A stretch of DNA of 6,768 bases from Thermus_A sp040290245 (GCF_040290245.1 NZ_PSMQ01000078.1:1-6768); one strand, 5' to 3'; shown: positions 1 to 5,704, numbered from the stretch's first letter. The notes: a model not told the origin generated them from the letters alone. Numbers and translations: made by a program.

Positions 1-43
1 GAGGAGAAGATCCTGGCCGTGCTGGCGGGCTCCGTGCTGGAGC

Positions 44-202
44 TCAGGTCGGACCTGGTCCTGCTCGTGGCCAGGGGGGTGGGGGGAAGAGGGGGGAAAG
101 CCCCCAGGCGGCGAGAAGGGCCCCAAGGAAGGCGAGAAAGGCGTACCGCTTGACCCGCATCCCGGGGATCAGCCAGCGCCAGGCCTTACTCCTTTTCCAC
201 AT
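44..202 (-). CDS. Probable YvcK (UPF0052/CofD-like) N-terminal membrane anchor, short or interrupted frame
   Basis: An ATG lies inside the last codons of rapZ (15-base overlap) and opens a 52-codon frame ending at a TGA at 46-44. The protein begins MWKRSKAWRWLIPGMRVKRY and continues into one hydrophobic segment at about residues 21-37. From memory, a WL-PG-(I/M)-x-(L/V)-KR motif followed by transmembrane helices is the N-terminus of the membrane-anchored form of YvcK, a UDP-sugar-binding protein tied to cell envelope and carbon metabolism. Its gene usually sits directly after rapZ, which supports the call. The expected second helix and the CofD-like domain do not follow. The frame degrades into proline codons at two C6 runs (86-81 and 79-74 on this strand) and then stops. 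Either a homopolymer indel breaks the gene, whose remainder would lie left of the window, or only a remnant survives. Identity is moderately supported; the extent is unknown. Confidence 0.45.
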   Translation of the reverse strand: MWKRSKAWRWLIPGMRVKRYAFLAFLGALLAAWGLSPLFPPPPWPRAGPGPT

Positions 203-1004
203 CGCGGTGCGTCACCTCCACCTGGAAGCGGGCGGAGAGCTCCTCCGCCAGCCTTTCTACCACGGCCACGCTCCGGTGTTTCCCCCCGGTGCACCCAATG
301 GCCGCGGTGTAGGCCAGCCGCCCCTCCCGCTTCGCCCCTTCCGCCGCCAGGCCCAAGGTGGTGAGGAGGGCCCGGTAATAGGGCTCGGTCTCCTCCCGGA
401 AGACGTAGGCTTGGACCTCTGGGTCCAGGCCGGTCCTGGGTTTTAAAAGGGGGTCGTAGTGGGGGTTGGGCAGGGGGCGGACGTCCAGCACCAGGTCGGC
501 CTCCTGCGGCGGCCCCCATTTGAATCCGAAGGAGATGAGCCGGAGGAGGAAGCCCCGTGCTTCCTCCAAAAACTGGGCCAGCGCTTCCATGAGCGCCCTA
601 GGGGGGAGGTCGGAGGTGTCCAGCACCAGGTCCGCCCGCTCCCGCAAAGGGGCGAGGGCCTTCCGTTCCTCGCCGATCTCCCGCATCAGGTTGCCCGCGC
701 CCAGGGGGTGGAGGCGCCGGGTGAGGTTGTAGCGCCGGAGGAGAACCTCGGGTCGGGCCTCGAGGAAGATCACCCCGGGCCTCAAGGTATCAAGGGCGTT
801 CTCCAAACCCTCGAAAAAGGGGAGGGTGCGGACGTCCACCACCACCCCTGCCTTTTCCAGCCCCCTTGCTTCCAGGGCCTGAACCAGGCCCGGCCAGAGG
901 ACGGGCGGTAGGTTGTCCACCATGAAATACCCCAGGTCCTCGAGGGCGTTTCTCGCCGTGGTTTTTCCCGCTCCGGAAAGCCCGGAAAGGACTAGAAACC
1001 TCAT
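186..1004 (-). CDS. rapZ: RapZ/YvcJ family P-loop nucleotide-binding protein (RNase adapter family)
   Basis: This 272-residue protein is close to the usual family length of about 280-290. Seen in the sequence: a Walker A motif GLSGAGKT at residues 8-15, the conserved stretch ALEDLGYFMVDNLP at 20-33, DVRTLPFF at 57-64, RRYNLTRRLHPL at 90-101, and in the C-terminal half ISFGFKWG (157-164), DVRPLPNPHY (174-183) and GCTGGKHRSV (237-246). These are hallmarks of RapZ/YvcJ. Family members bind ATP and GTP. In Escherichia coli the protein senses glucosamine-6-phosphate and directs RNase E to the sRNA GlmZ; in Bacillus YvcJ is linked to competence. The RNA partner in Thermus is not known, so RNase adapter is only a family name here. 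The ATG at 1004 is secure because an in-frame stop lies two codons upstream. Shine-Dalgarno complementarity is poor. The start follows the upstream gene by 36 bases, with no clear terminator between, so co-transcription is plausible. The 3' end overlaps a YvcK-like start. Confidence 0.95.
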   Translation of the reverse strand: MRFLVLSGLSGAGKTTARNALEDLGYFMVDNLPPVLWPGLVQALEARGLEKAGVVVDVRTLPFFEGLENALDTLRPGVIFLEARPEVLLRRYNLTRRLHPLGAGNLMREIGEERKALAPLRERADLVLDTSDLPPRALMEALAQFLEEARGFLLRLISFGFKWGPPQEADLVLDVRPLPNPHYDPLLKPRTGLDPEVQAYVFREETEPYYRALLTTLGLAAEGAKREGRLAYTAAIGCTGGKHRSVAVVERLAEELSARFQVEVTHRDVEKE

Positions 1005-1040
1005 GCCCTAGAGCTTACCGAAACGGGGGGTGGGCTCGCC

Positions 1041-1427
1041 CTAACCAGGCCCCTCGCCCACGAGGAAGAGCACCCCTTCCTCCAGAAGGACAACGCGCAG
1101 GTAAAGCGCCCGACGTGGGTTTTGCACCACCTTCTCCTCAGGTTGGTTCACGATCAGATGGTACCCGGCGGAAAGGAAGCTCTGGAGAAAGTTTAAGACC
1201 GCCACATTCCGCGAAGGACCCCTGGCGGGGAGGAAGTAGGCGGTCTTCTTGGGGGTTTTTAGAAGGGGCAAGAAGGCCTCCAAACCTTTCCCGGAAACTT
1301 TTTGCGTTCCCGCGGGCAAGCGTACGCCCGGGTCCAGATCCAGAGCGTTGGCAGGCTTAAAGGTCAACCCCGCCACCTGACCCCACGCCAACCCCAGGAG
1401 CACTGTCGCCCAGGCCAAGCCCCTCAT
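1041..1427 (-). CDS. Small exported protein of unknown function
   Basis: I do not recognise this 128-residue protein. The first 20 residues (MRGLAWATVLLGLAWGQVAG) form a typical short signal peptide: one arginine, a hydrophobic core and small residues near the likely cleavage site. The mature part of about 108 residues has no cysteine and no further membrane helix, and ends in a hydrophobic strand-rich stretch (residues 108-123) before GEGPG. It is probably periplasmic or attached to the envelope. The same frame stays open much further upstream, but that part runs antisense-like through the protease gene. The ATG at 1427 is chosen because of the signal peptide and a strong ribosome binding site, GAGGGAGG at 1439-1432, four bases upstream. 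It follows the CPBP protease gene by 26 bases and precedes rapZ by 36, so it may share their transcript. A possible own promoter is noted separately. Confidence 0.8.
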   Translation of the reverse strand: MRGLAWATVLLGLAWGQVAGLTFKPANALDLDPGVRLPAGTQKVSGKGLEAFLPLLKTPKKTAYFLPARGPSRNVAVLNFLQSFLSAGYHLIVNQPEEKVVQNPRRALYLRVVLLEEGVLFLVGEGPG

Positions 1428-1445
1428 TCTGCCTCCCTCAACTGA

Positions 1446-1451
1446 AGTATA
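1446..1451 (-). promoter_or_regulatory. Possible -10 element for the small exported protein gene
   Basis: On the minus strand TATACT (1451-1446) matches the TATAAT consensus at five of six positions and lies 19 bases upstream of the ATG, just beyond the stop codon of the protease gene. No convincing -35 hexamer is found 16-18 bases upstream, since that region is G-rich coding sequence. A start site from this element would fall inside or just before the ribosome binding site, giving a very short leader. The call is weak. Confidence 0.25.
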
Positions 1452-1453
1452 CC

Positions 1454-2260
1454 TCAAAACCCCCGCCGCCTCAGGTACAGGTTGAAGGCAGCCAAGAGAA
1501 ATAGGCCAGGAAGGCCCAGGACCCCCACGAGTAAATCGTTCGTCCTTTCCACCGCCAGGACGGAAAGCCCGGCCACCGCGTTGAGCGTACCGTGAAGCAG
1601 CGCCGCCCCTAGGATGGAGCCCCCCTTCTCCCTCACATAAAGGAGGGCCGGGGTGAGGAGGATGCTGAAGAGGGTCATCATTCCCGCCCCCAAAAGGGGG
1701 TGCTGAGGGTAGTTGTAGCCCATAAGGATTAGGGGGGCGTGCCAAAAGCCCCAGTAGAGGCCGATCTCCAAAGAGGCGGGCCAGAAGCCCTGCGCCTTAA
1801 GCTTTTCCCAGAGATAACCCCGCCACATGAGCTCTTCGCCCAGGGCAGCCAGGAGGTTGACCGTGGCCCCCGCCAAGAGGCCCAGGAGGAGGAGGCTCCA
1901 AAGGAGGGGTTCGGGGAGGGGTTGAAGGTTCGGGATGGCTTCCTGAAGCCCCTTAAGCCCCTGCCACCTGCCAAAGGGGAGGGAAAGGGGTACGGAAAGG
2001 AGGGTGAGCCCCACCGGGAAAAGCCAGGCGAAAAGCCAGTACCGGTTAGGCCTGAGGGCCAAAGGAAGCCTGAGGCCCTCCTGGCTTGCGAAACGGAGGG
2101 CCACCAGGCCCGGAACCCACATGTACAGCAGGGCGAAAAGGGCGAAGCCTGGGGAGTCCAGCCTGCCGCCCAGGAGGAGGTAGAGCCCGAAAAGCCCAAA
2201 AGAGAAGCCATAGGTCCAGAGAAGGACCCGTCCTAGACTAGGGGTTTTTTTCTGACCCAT
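1454..2260 (-). CDS. CPBP family (CAAX-type, Abi) intramembrane glutamic protease
   Basis: This 268-residue polytopic membrane protein has the three conserved motifs of the CPBP/Rce1 family: EELMWR at residues 142-147 (EExxxR), FWH at 172-174 (FxxxH with a following AP) and HGTLN at 223-227 (HxxxN). E142, E143, H174, H223 and N227 are the expected catalytic or supporting residues. Hydrophobic segments are visible near residues 14-30, 38-56, 74-92, 118-140, 165-180, 190-208, 216-237 and 243-263. Bacterial members are often named for prenyl-protein cleavage but mostly have unknown substrates; some give bacteriocin self-immunity or cleave membrane anti-sigma factors. The ATG overlaps the end of the ribbon-helix-helix gene by 23 bases. 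An AAGGAGG touches the ATG with no spacer, which is unusually close and suggests coupled translation. No other ATG, GTG or TTG offers a better start. The neighbouring SPFH protein also acts at the membrane. Confidence 0.9.
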   Translation of the reverse strand: MGQKKTPSLGRVLLWTYGFSFGLFGLYLLLGGRLDSPGFALFALLYMWVPGLVALRFASQEGLRLPLALRPNRYWLFAWLFPVGLTLLSVPLSLPFGRWQGLKGLQEAIPNLQPLPEPLLWSLLLLGLLAGATVNLLAALGEELMWRGYLWEKLKAQGFWPASLEIGLYWGFWHAPLILMGYNYPQHPLLGAGMMTLFSILLTPALLYVREKGGSILGAALLHGTLNAVAGLSVLAVERTNDLLVGVLGLPGLFLLAAFNLYLRRRGF

Positions 2261-2415
2261 CCTCCTTATCCCTCCATCGGCCCGCCCGTTTAGCCGCCTC
2301 TTTTAAGAGAAACTCTATTTGGGCATTTACACTCCGAAGTTCGTCCTGGGCCCATTTCTCCAAAACAGCATAAAGCCTTGGGTCCAGGCGCAGTAGAAAC
2401 TTTTTTTTCAGGCAT
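2238..2415 (-). CDS. Arc-like ribbon-helix-helix protein, start and body in different frames across an A8 run
   Basis: This gene was read directly from the minus strand. From 2411 to 2240 one frame encodes KKKFLLRLDPRLYAVLEKW, then AQDELRSVNAQIEFLLKEAA and KRAGR with a charged tail, ending at TAG (2240-2238). The pattern is that of an Arc/CopG-type ribbon-helix-helix domain: a short N-terminal strand (KFLLRLD), a first helix (PRLYAVLEKWAQDEL) and a second helix beginning SVNAQIEFLL. From memory such small proteins commonly follow SPFH genes of this type and start M-x-E-(K/R)-K. Here the ATG at 2415-2413 begins MPEKK, but after the eight A it is in the wrong frame; one A fewer would join it to the body. 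The body frame has no ATG, GTG or TTG start, only CTG at 2411. The first bases overlap the end of the SPFH gene and the last 23 overlap the protease start. It is probably a DNA-binding autoregulator or a dimeric partner. Homology is strong; expression is uncertain. Confidence 0.72.
2401..2408 (-). other. A8 homopolymer at the frame junction (candidate slippage site)
   Basis: The minus strand reads ATGCCTG, then eight A, then GTTTCTACTG. Losing one A, or gaining two, would put the ATG in frame with the ribbon-helix-helix body. The first A is also the last base of the TGA that stops the SPFH gene. Thermus thermophilus dnaX is known to use transcriptional slippage at a similar A run, so the mechanism is available in the genus. 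An indel in the genome or in the sequencing gives the same picture. Confidence 0.5.
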
Positions 2416-3280
2416 ACAGGGTGCCCGTATTCAGAACGGGCTGGGCTTCCCTTTCCGCCACGAGGGCCACCAAGAGGTTGTTCACCATGGCGGCTTTTCT
2501 CTCTTCATCCAGCTCCACCACCCCTTCGCTTTTCAGCATCTTTAGCGCCTCCTTAACCATGCCCACTGCCCCTTCCACAATAAGGCGACGCGCGGCCACC
2601 ACTGCCTTGGCCTGTTGGCGGCGAAGCATGGCCTGGGCCACCTCTGGGGCGTAGGCCAGATGGGTAAGGCGGGCTTCCAGGACCTCTACCCCCGCCACCT
2701 CCAGGCGGGCCTGGACCTCTCGCTTTAGCTCTTCTGCCATCTCCTCCGGGCTTTCTCTTAACGAGCGCTCACCCTCAGGGGCATCGTAAGGGTAACGGCT
2801 GGCCAGGGCTCGTAGAGCGGTTTCCGCTTGGATGGCCACAAAGCTTTTGTAGTCCTCCACCGCGAAGAGGGCCTGGGCGGAGTCCACCACCCGAAAGACC
2901 ACCACCGCTGCGATCTCGATGGGGTTTGCCATAGCATCGTTCACCTTAAGCTTGTCAGAAGTGAAGTTATGGATCTTGAGGGAGACGCGCTTTTTCTCGG
3001 CAAGCGGATTGGCAAAGTGGAACCCTTCCTTTCTAATGCTCCCCGTATACCGGCCCAGAAAGACCAAAACCCGAGCCTCGTTGGGCTGGACGGTGAAGAA
3101 CCCGGGCAGCATGAGGGCAAAAAGGGCCATCCCGGGAAGGAAGGACCATAGACCCTGTGCTCCATCGGTGTGGATCAGCGTGCGTAAACCATAAGCCGCC
3201 CAGGCTAAAAGCGCCAAAGCGACCGCCAGAGCCAGAAAGCCGTTCACGTGCCAAGCGTTTCGCTCGCGAAGGGTGTCCAT
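2408..3280 (-). CDS. SPFH/band-7 domain membrane protein
   Basis: This 290-residue protein has two N-terminal hydrophobic segments (about residues 13-31 and 44-63) followed at once by a band-7 domain: FFTVQPNEARVLVFLGRYTG (61-80), the EGFHFANPL turn (85-93), a strand-rich part to about 133, then the helical part with LRALASRYPYD (157-166), EVQARLEVAGVEVLEARLTH (188-207) and AYAPEVAQAMLRRQQAKAVV (209-228). The tail (residues 240-289) holds VVELDEERKAAMVNNLL and ends QPVLNTGTLYA, which from memory is typical of the bacterial SPFH subfamily encoded beside small ribbon-helix-helix proteins. SPFH proteins form large oligomeric rings or cages on membranes, organise microdomains and often guard proteases. 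The ATG at 3280 has AGGAGG at 3292-3287, six bases upstream. It is the first gene of the middle block and has a probable promoter in the 67-base gap before it. The GC content is lower than in the lysine genes. Confidence 0.93.
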   Translation of the reverse strand: MDTLRERNAWHVNGFLALAVALALLAWAAYGLRTLIHTDGAQGLWSFLPGMALFALMLPGFFTVQPNEARVLVFLGRYTGSIRKEGFHFANPLAEKKRVSLKIHNFTSDKLKVNDAMANPIEIAAVVVFRVVDSAQALFAVEDYKSFVAIQAETALRALASRYPYDAPEGERSLRESPEEMAEELKREVQARLEVAGVEVLEARLTHLAYAPEVAQAMLRRQQAKAVVAARRLIVEGAVGMVKEALKMLKSEGVVELDEERKAAMVNNLLVALVAEREAQPVLNTGTLYA

Positions 3281-3291
3281 CCCCTACCTCC

Positions 3292-3310
3292 TATCATAAT
3301 GATATCATAA
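3292..3310 (-). promoter_or_regulatory. Promoter/operator with 11-bp-spaced direct repeats upstream of the SPFH gene
   Basis: The minus strand reads TTATGATATCATTATGATA. It holds two exact copies of TTATGATA (3310-3303 and 3299-3292) with an 11-base period, and a perfect 10-base palindrome ATGATATCAT (3308-3299). Each repeat contains TATGAT, five of six matches to a -10 hexamer; the upstream one (3309-3304) is better placed for a start site ahead of the ribosome binding site. The -35 region is poor, so an activator or unusual promoter is possible. This is the most AT-rich spot in the window. Two half-sites one helical turn apart are typical of ribbon-helix-helix repressor operators, so binding by the neighbouring small protein is a reasonable inference, not an observation. 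Confidence 0.5.
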
Positions 3311-3347
3311 CGAAACCAAAGCCACAACTGGGCCTATGGCCGGGGTT

Positions 3348-4886
3348 TCAGGCCAAATAGAGGCGGAAATCCGCCTCGGGGAAGGGGTTGTCCAGGGCCT
3401 CGAGGGCCTTTAGCTCCTCCGAAGAAACCCCATTGAGCAGCCGGAAGAACCGGTCCGCATGACCTTGGTACCGCTCCTTGGCGTATTCTTCCGCCTGGCC
3501 CGTGTCGATGAGAAAGGGCCAGTCGGAGGATTCCAAAAGGAGGAGCTCCCGCATCATCTGCCGCAGCCGCCTTTCATCCTTGAGCCTTTGGACCGCCTCG
3601 AGCATGGCCGCCTCCGCCCGGTAGACGGTCCTCCAGTAGTCCAGCGTCTTTTCGTTCAACCAGACCTCGTGGGTGCCGCCCCGGCCCCAGGAACCCTCGG
3701 GGAGCTCCACCCGCACCGCCTCAGCCTGGACGGCTTCCTTCGCCCGCACGGGGCGGACCTTGGAGCGGGAAAGCCGCCTTAGGACGGCCTCGAGCCAGGC
3801 TACCCCTTCGTGCCACCAGTGGCCGAAGAGCTCCGCATCGTAGCAGGCGGCCAAGACCCCCTCGGGGTGGGCTTGGGCGATCCCTTCCACCAAAGTGGCG
3901 AAGTGCTCCGCGTGGACCCCCACCCGTGCGAAGGCCGCCTCGGGGTCGTAGGGGGCCTTTTGGGCCAGGTCCAGCCTCCTGTCCGTAACCCGGTGGTGGT
4001 GGAGGCCGGAGACGGGGTCCTTGCGGTGGAACTCCCGGTAAACCCCGTCCCCCGGGTAGCCGTAGTCCGCGCTCCAGACCTGGAGGGCGGTTTTGGGGTC
4101 GCGGAAGAAGACCCGGAGGCCAGAAGGGAGCTCGTAGACGCGGTAATGCCCCGAGGGAGCCTTTTCGGGCCAGGGGCCGTAGGGGGAAAGGACGGGGAGG
4201 CTCCGGTCCAGAAGGTGCGCGTCCAAGAAGGTGTACCGGAGGCCCGCCCTCATCAGGACCTCGTCCACCCCTGGCCTGAGCCCGGCCCGGCCCCCTTCCA
4301 CCGGCGGGGTCCAGGGGCCTTTGGGGCGGTAGGCCATCTCGGGCAACCAGTACCCCGTGGGGTCCTTCTTGAAGTGGCGGCGGTGGGTCTGGAGGCCGGT
4401 CTTGACCTGGGCCCAGAGGGCTTCGTCGTAGCCCAAAAGGGGAGAGTAGCCGTGGGTGGCGTTGCTGGTGATGAGCTCCAAAAGCCCCTCTTCTTCCCTT
4501 TGGCGGAAGGCCTTCAAAAGCTCGCCGCTTAGGGCCTCGTACTGCTTGAGGGTGGTCTCCCAGAACCGCACCTGGTACCGGGCGCTTTCCTCGAGTTCCG
4601 TCCCTTGGTAGCGAATGAGATCGCCTTCCGCCCGGCTTAGGCGGTCCTGGGCATAGGTGCGAAAGCCCGCCTTGATCCTTTCGTCTGCGAGCTGCTCCGA
4701 AAGGATGGGGGTGATCCCTAAGGTGAAGGGGGCCTGGATTCCGTCCTGGGCCAGGGCCTCGAGCATCCGAAGGAGGGGGAGGTAGGTCTCCGCCATGACC
4801 TCAAAAAGGGTCTCCTCCCCGAAGGGCCAGCTCCCATGCCCCCGGACATAGGGCAGGTGGGCGTGCAGAACCAGGGCAAACTTCAC
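3348..4886 (-). CDS. GH57 1,4-alpha-glucan branching enzyme
   Basis: This 512-residue protein of glycoside hydrolase family 57 resembles the characterised Thermus thermophilus branching enzyme, which is about 520 residues. Visible GH57 landmarks are HAHLPYV at residues 8-14, SNATHGYSPLLG at 141-152, WLPEMAYRP at 180-188 with the expected nucleophile E183, QVWSADYGYPGDGVYREFHR around 269-288, and YDAELFGHWW at 349-358 with the expected acid/base D350. The C-terminal helical region follows, with SSDWPFL at 453-459 and NPFPEADFRLYLA at the end. The enzyme cuts alpha-1,4-glucan chains and rejoins them by alpha-1,6 links to make glycogen branches; it has no signal peptide and acts in the cytoplasm. 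The start is GTG at 4886, matching the short MKFALVLHAHLP opening of the family. It begins four bases after the stop of lysZ, so it is probably co-transcribed with the lysine genes although the pathways are unrelated. A hydrolytic alpha-amylase activity is the alternative, less likely on overall resemblance. Confidence 0.92.
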   Translation of the reverse strand: MKFALVLHAHLPYVRGHGSWPFGEETLFEVMAETYLPLLRMLEALAQDGIQAPFTLGITPILSEQLADERIKAGFRTYAQDRLSRAEGDLIRYQGTELEESARYQVRFWETTLKQYEALSGELLKAFRQREEEGLLELITSNATHGYSPLLGYDEALWAQVKTGLQTHRRHFKKDPTGYWLPEMAYRPKGPWTPPVEGGRAGLRPGVDEVLMRAGLRYTFLDAHLLDRSLPVLSPYGPWPEKAPSGHYRVYELPSGLRVFFRDPKTALQVWSADYGYPGDGVYREFHRKDPVSGLHHHRVTDRRLDLAQKAPYDPEAAFARVGVHAEHFATLVEGIAQAHPEGVLAACYDAELFGHWWHEGVAWLEAVLRRLSRSKVRPVRAKEAVQAEAVRVELPEGSWGRGGTHEVWLNEKTLDYWRTVYRAEAAMLEAVQRLKDERRLRQMMRELLLLESSDWPFLIDTGQAEEYAKERYQGHADRFFRLLNGVSSEELKALEALDNPFPEADFRLYLA

Positions 4887-4890
4887 ACCC

Positions 4891-5700
4891 TTAGCGTACC
4901 ACGGTTCCTTCCCCGGCCAGGGCGCGCCGGATGGGGTTTCTCACCCGTCCGTCCGCGAAGACCACCCGCTTGATTCCCCCCTTAACCGCCTCCACCGCTC
5001 CTAGGACCTTCTTCTTCATCCGGCCCTGGGCCAGGGCCATGTACTCGGGGGCGTCCACCCTCTCCGCGGGGATTTCCCGCACCAGGCTGGACTCGTCCGG
5101 GTAGTTGGCCAAAAGGCCCGGCACATTGGAGAGAAAGATCAGGACCTCAGCCCCCATGGCCAGGGCCACCTTGGCCGCGGCGGTGTCCCCGTCGGTGTTG
5201 ATGGCCTCGTTCTCGTAGCTTAAGGCGGGGGGGGTGAGGACGGGAAGGTAGCCCGCCTCCAGGAGAAGGTGCAGGAGGCCGGTGTTGACCACCTCCACCG
5301 AGCCCGTGTAATCCCCCCGGTGGATCTTCACTTTTCCGTCTTCCACGTACTTCACCGCGGCCTTGCGCCGGCCGACCAGAAGCCTGCCGTCCAGGCCGGA
5401 AAGGCCCACCGCGTTGGCCCCGTGGCGTTGGAGCAGCTCCACAAGCCGTTTGTTCACCAGGCCGCAGTAGACCATTTCGAAGATCTCCAGGGTCTTCCGG
5501 TCGGTAAGCCGGCTCTGCAGCCCGCCCGGGTGGGTGAGAAACCGGGGGGGGTGGCCCAGGGCCTCGGCGATGCGGCCCATCTCCGCGCTGCCCCCGTGGA
5601 GCAGGATGAGCCGGACCCCTTCCTTCCACAAGGAGGCCGCGTCCTCGGCCACCTTTTCGTAGTCGATCCCTTCCGCGCCGCCTACCTTCACCACGATCAT
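4891..5700 (-). CDS. lysZ: [LysW]-aminoadipate kinase
   Basis: This 269-residue protein belongs to the amino acid kinase family, close in length and sequence to Thermus LysZ. LysZ phosphorylates the side-chain carboxyl of alpha-aminoadipate held on the carrier LysW, using ATP, in the bacterial-archaeal aminoadipate route to lysine; it is cytoplasmic and homologous to ArgB. Visible motifs are KVGG with K5 and G7-G8 for ATP phosphates, LHGGS at 34-38, SRLTDRKTLEIFEMVYCGLV at 63-82, the INTDGDTAAAKVA region at 167-179, LSNVPGLL at 190-197 and GRMKKKV at 226-232. The ArgB-like relative ArgZ or LysW-glutamate kinase is the main alternative, but Thermus context and similarity favour LysZ. The ATG at 5700 has a strong ribosome binding site that overlaps the stop of lysY. 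It is followed after four bases by the GH57 gene. Confidence 0.95.
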   Translation of the reverse strand: MIVVKVGGAEGIDYEKVAEDAASLWKEGVRLILLHGGSAEMGRIAEALGHPPRFLTHPGGLQSRLTDRKTLEIFEMVYCGLVNKRLVELLQRHGANAVGLSGLDGRLLVGRRKAAVKYVEDGKVKIHRGDYTGSVEVVNTGLLHLLLEAGYLPVLTPPALSYENEAINTDGDTAAAKVALAMGAEVLIFLSNVPGLLANYPDESSLVREIPAERVDAPEYMALAQGRMKKKVLGAVEAVKGGIKRVVFADGRVRNPIRRALAGEGTVVR

Positions 5701-5704
5701 GGGC

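Noticed and set aside
1005..1040. Possible terminator hairpin (GGGC and GCCC) between the small exported gene and rapZ
   Set aside because: The stem is only three or four pairs with a tiny loop and is not followed by a T run.
1428..1745. N-terminal extension of the small exported protein up to 1745
   Set aside because: The extension has no protein-like character, overlaps the protease gene, and would bury the signal peptide and the good ribosome binding site at 1439-1432.
1739..2236. Plus-strand and alternative minus-strand frames over the CPBP gene
   Set aside because: The CPBP frame carries all three family motifs and hydrophobic helices; the others are rich in Pro, Gly, Ser and charged residues without pattern.
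2413..2415. Reading the ATG at 2415 straight through as an independent small protein
   Set aside because: In the frame of the DNA as written it gives a short peptide (MPEKKVSTAPGP and on to a TAA) with no family resemblance, while the neighbouring frame carries the ribbon-helix-helix domain.
3311..3347. Possible terminator after the GH57 gene (GGCC-ATA-GGCC)
   Set aside because: A four-base stem with a three-base loop and no T tract is too weak to call. It may still be a pause site before the SPFH promoter.
3810..4532. A 240-codon open frame on the plus strand opposite the GH57 gene
   Set aside because: It lies entirely inside the GH57 gene, which shows conserved catalytic motifs, and it has no recognisable domain.
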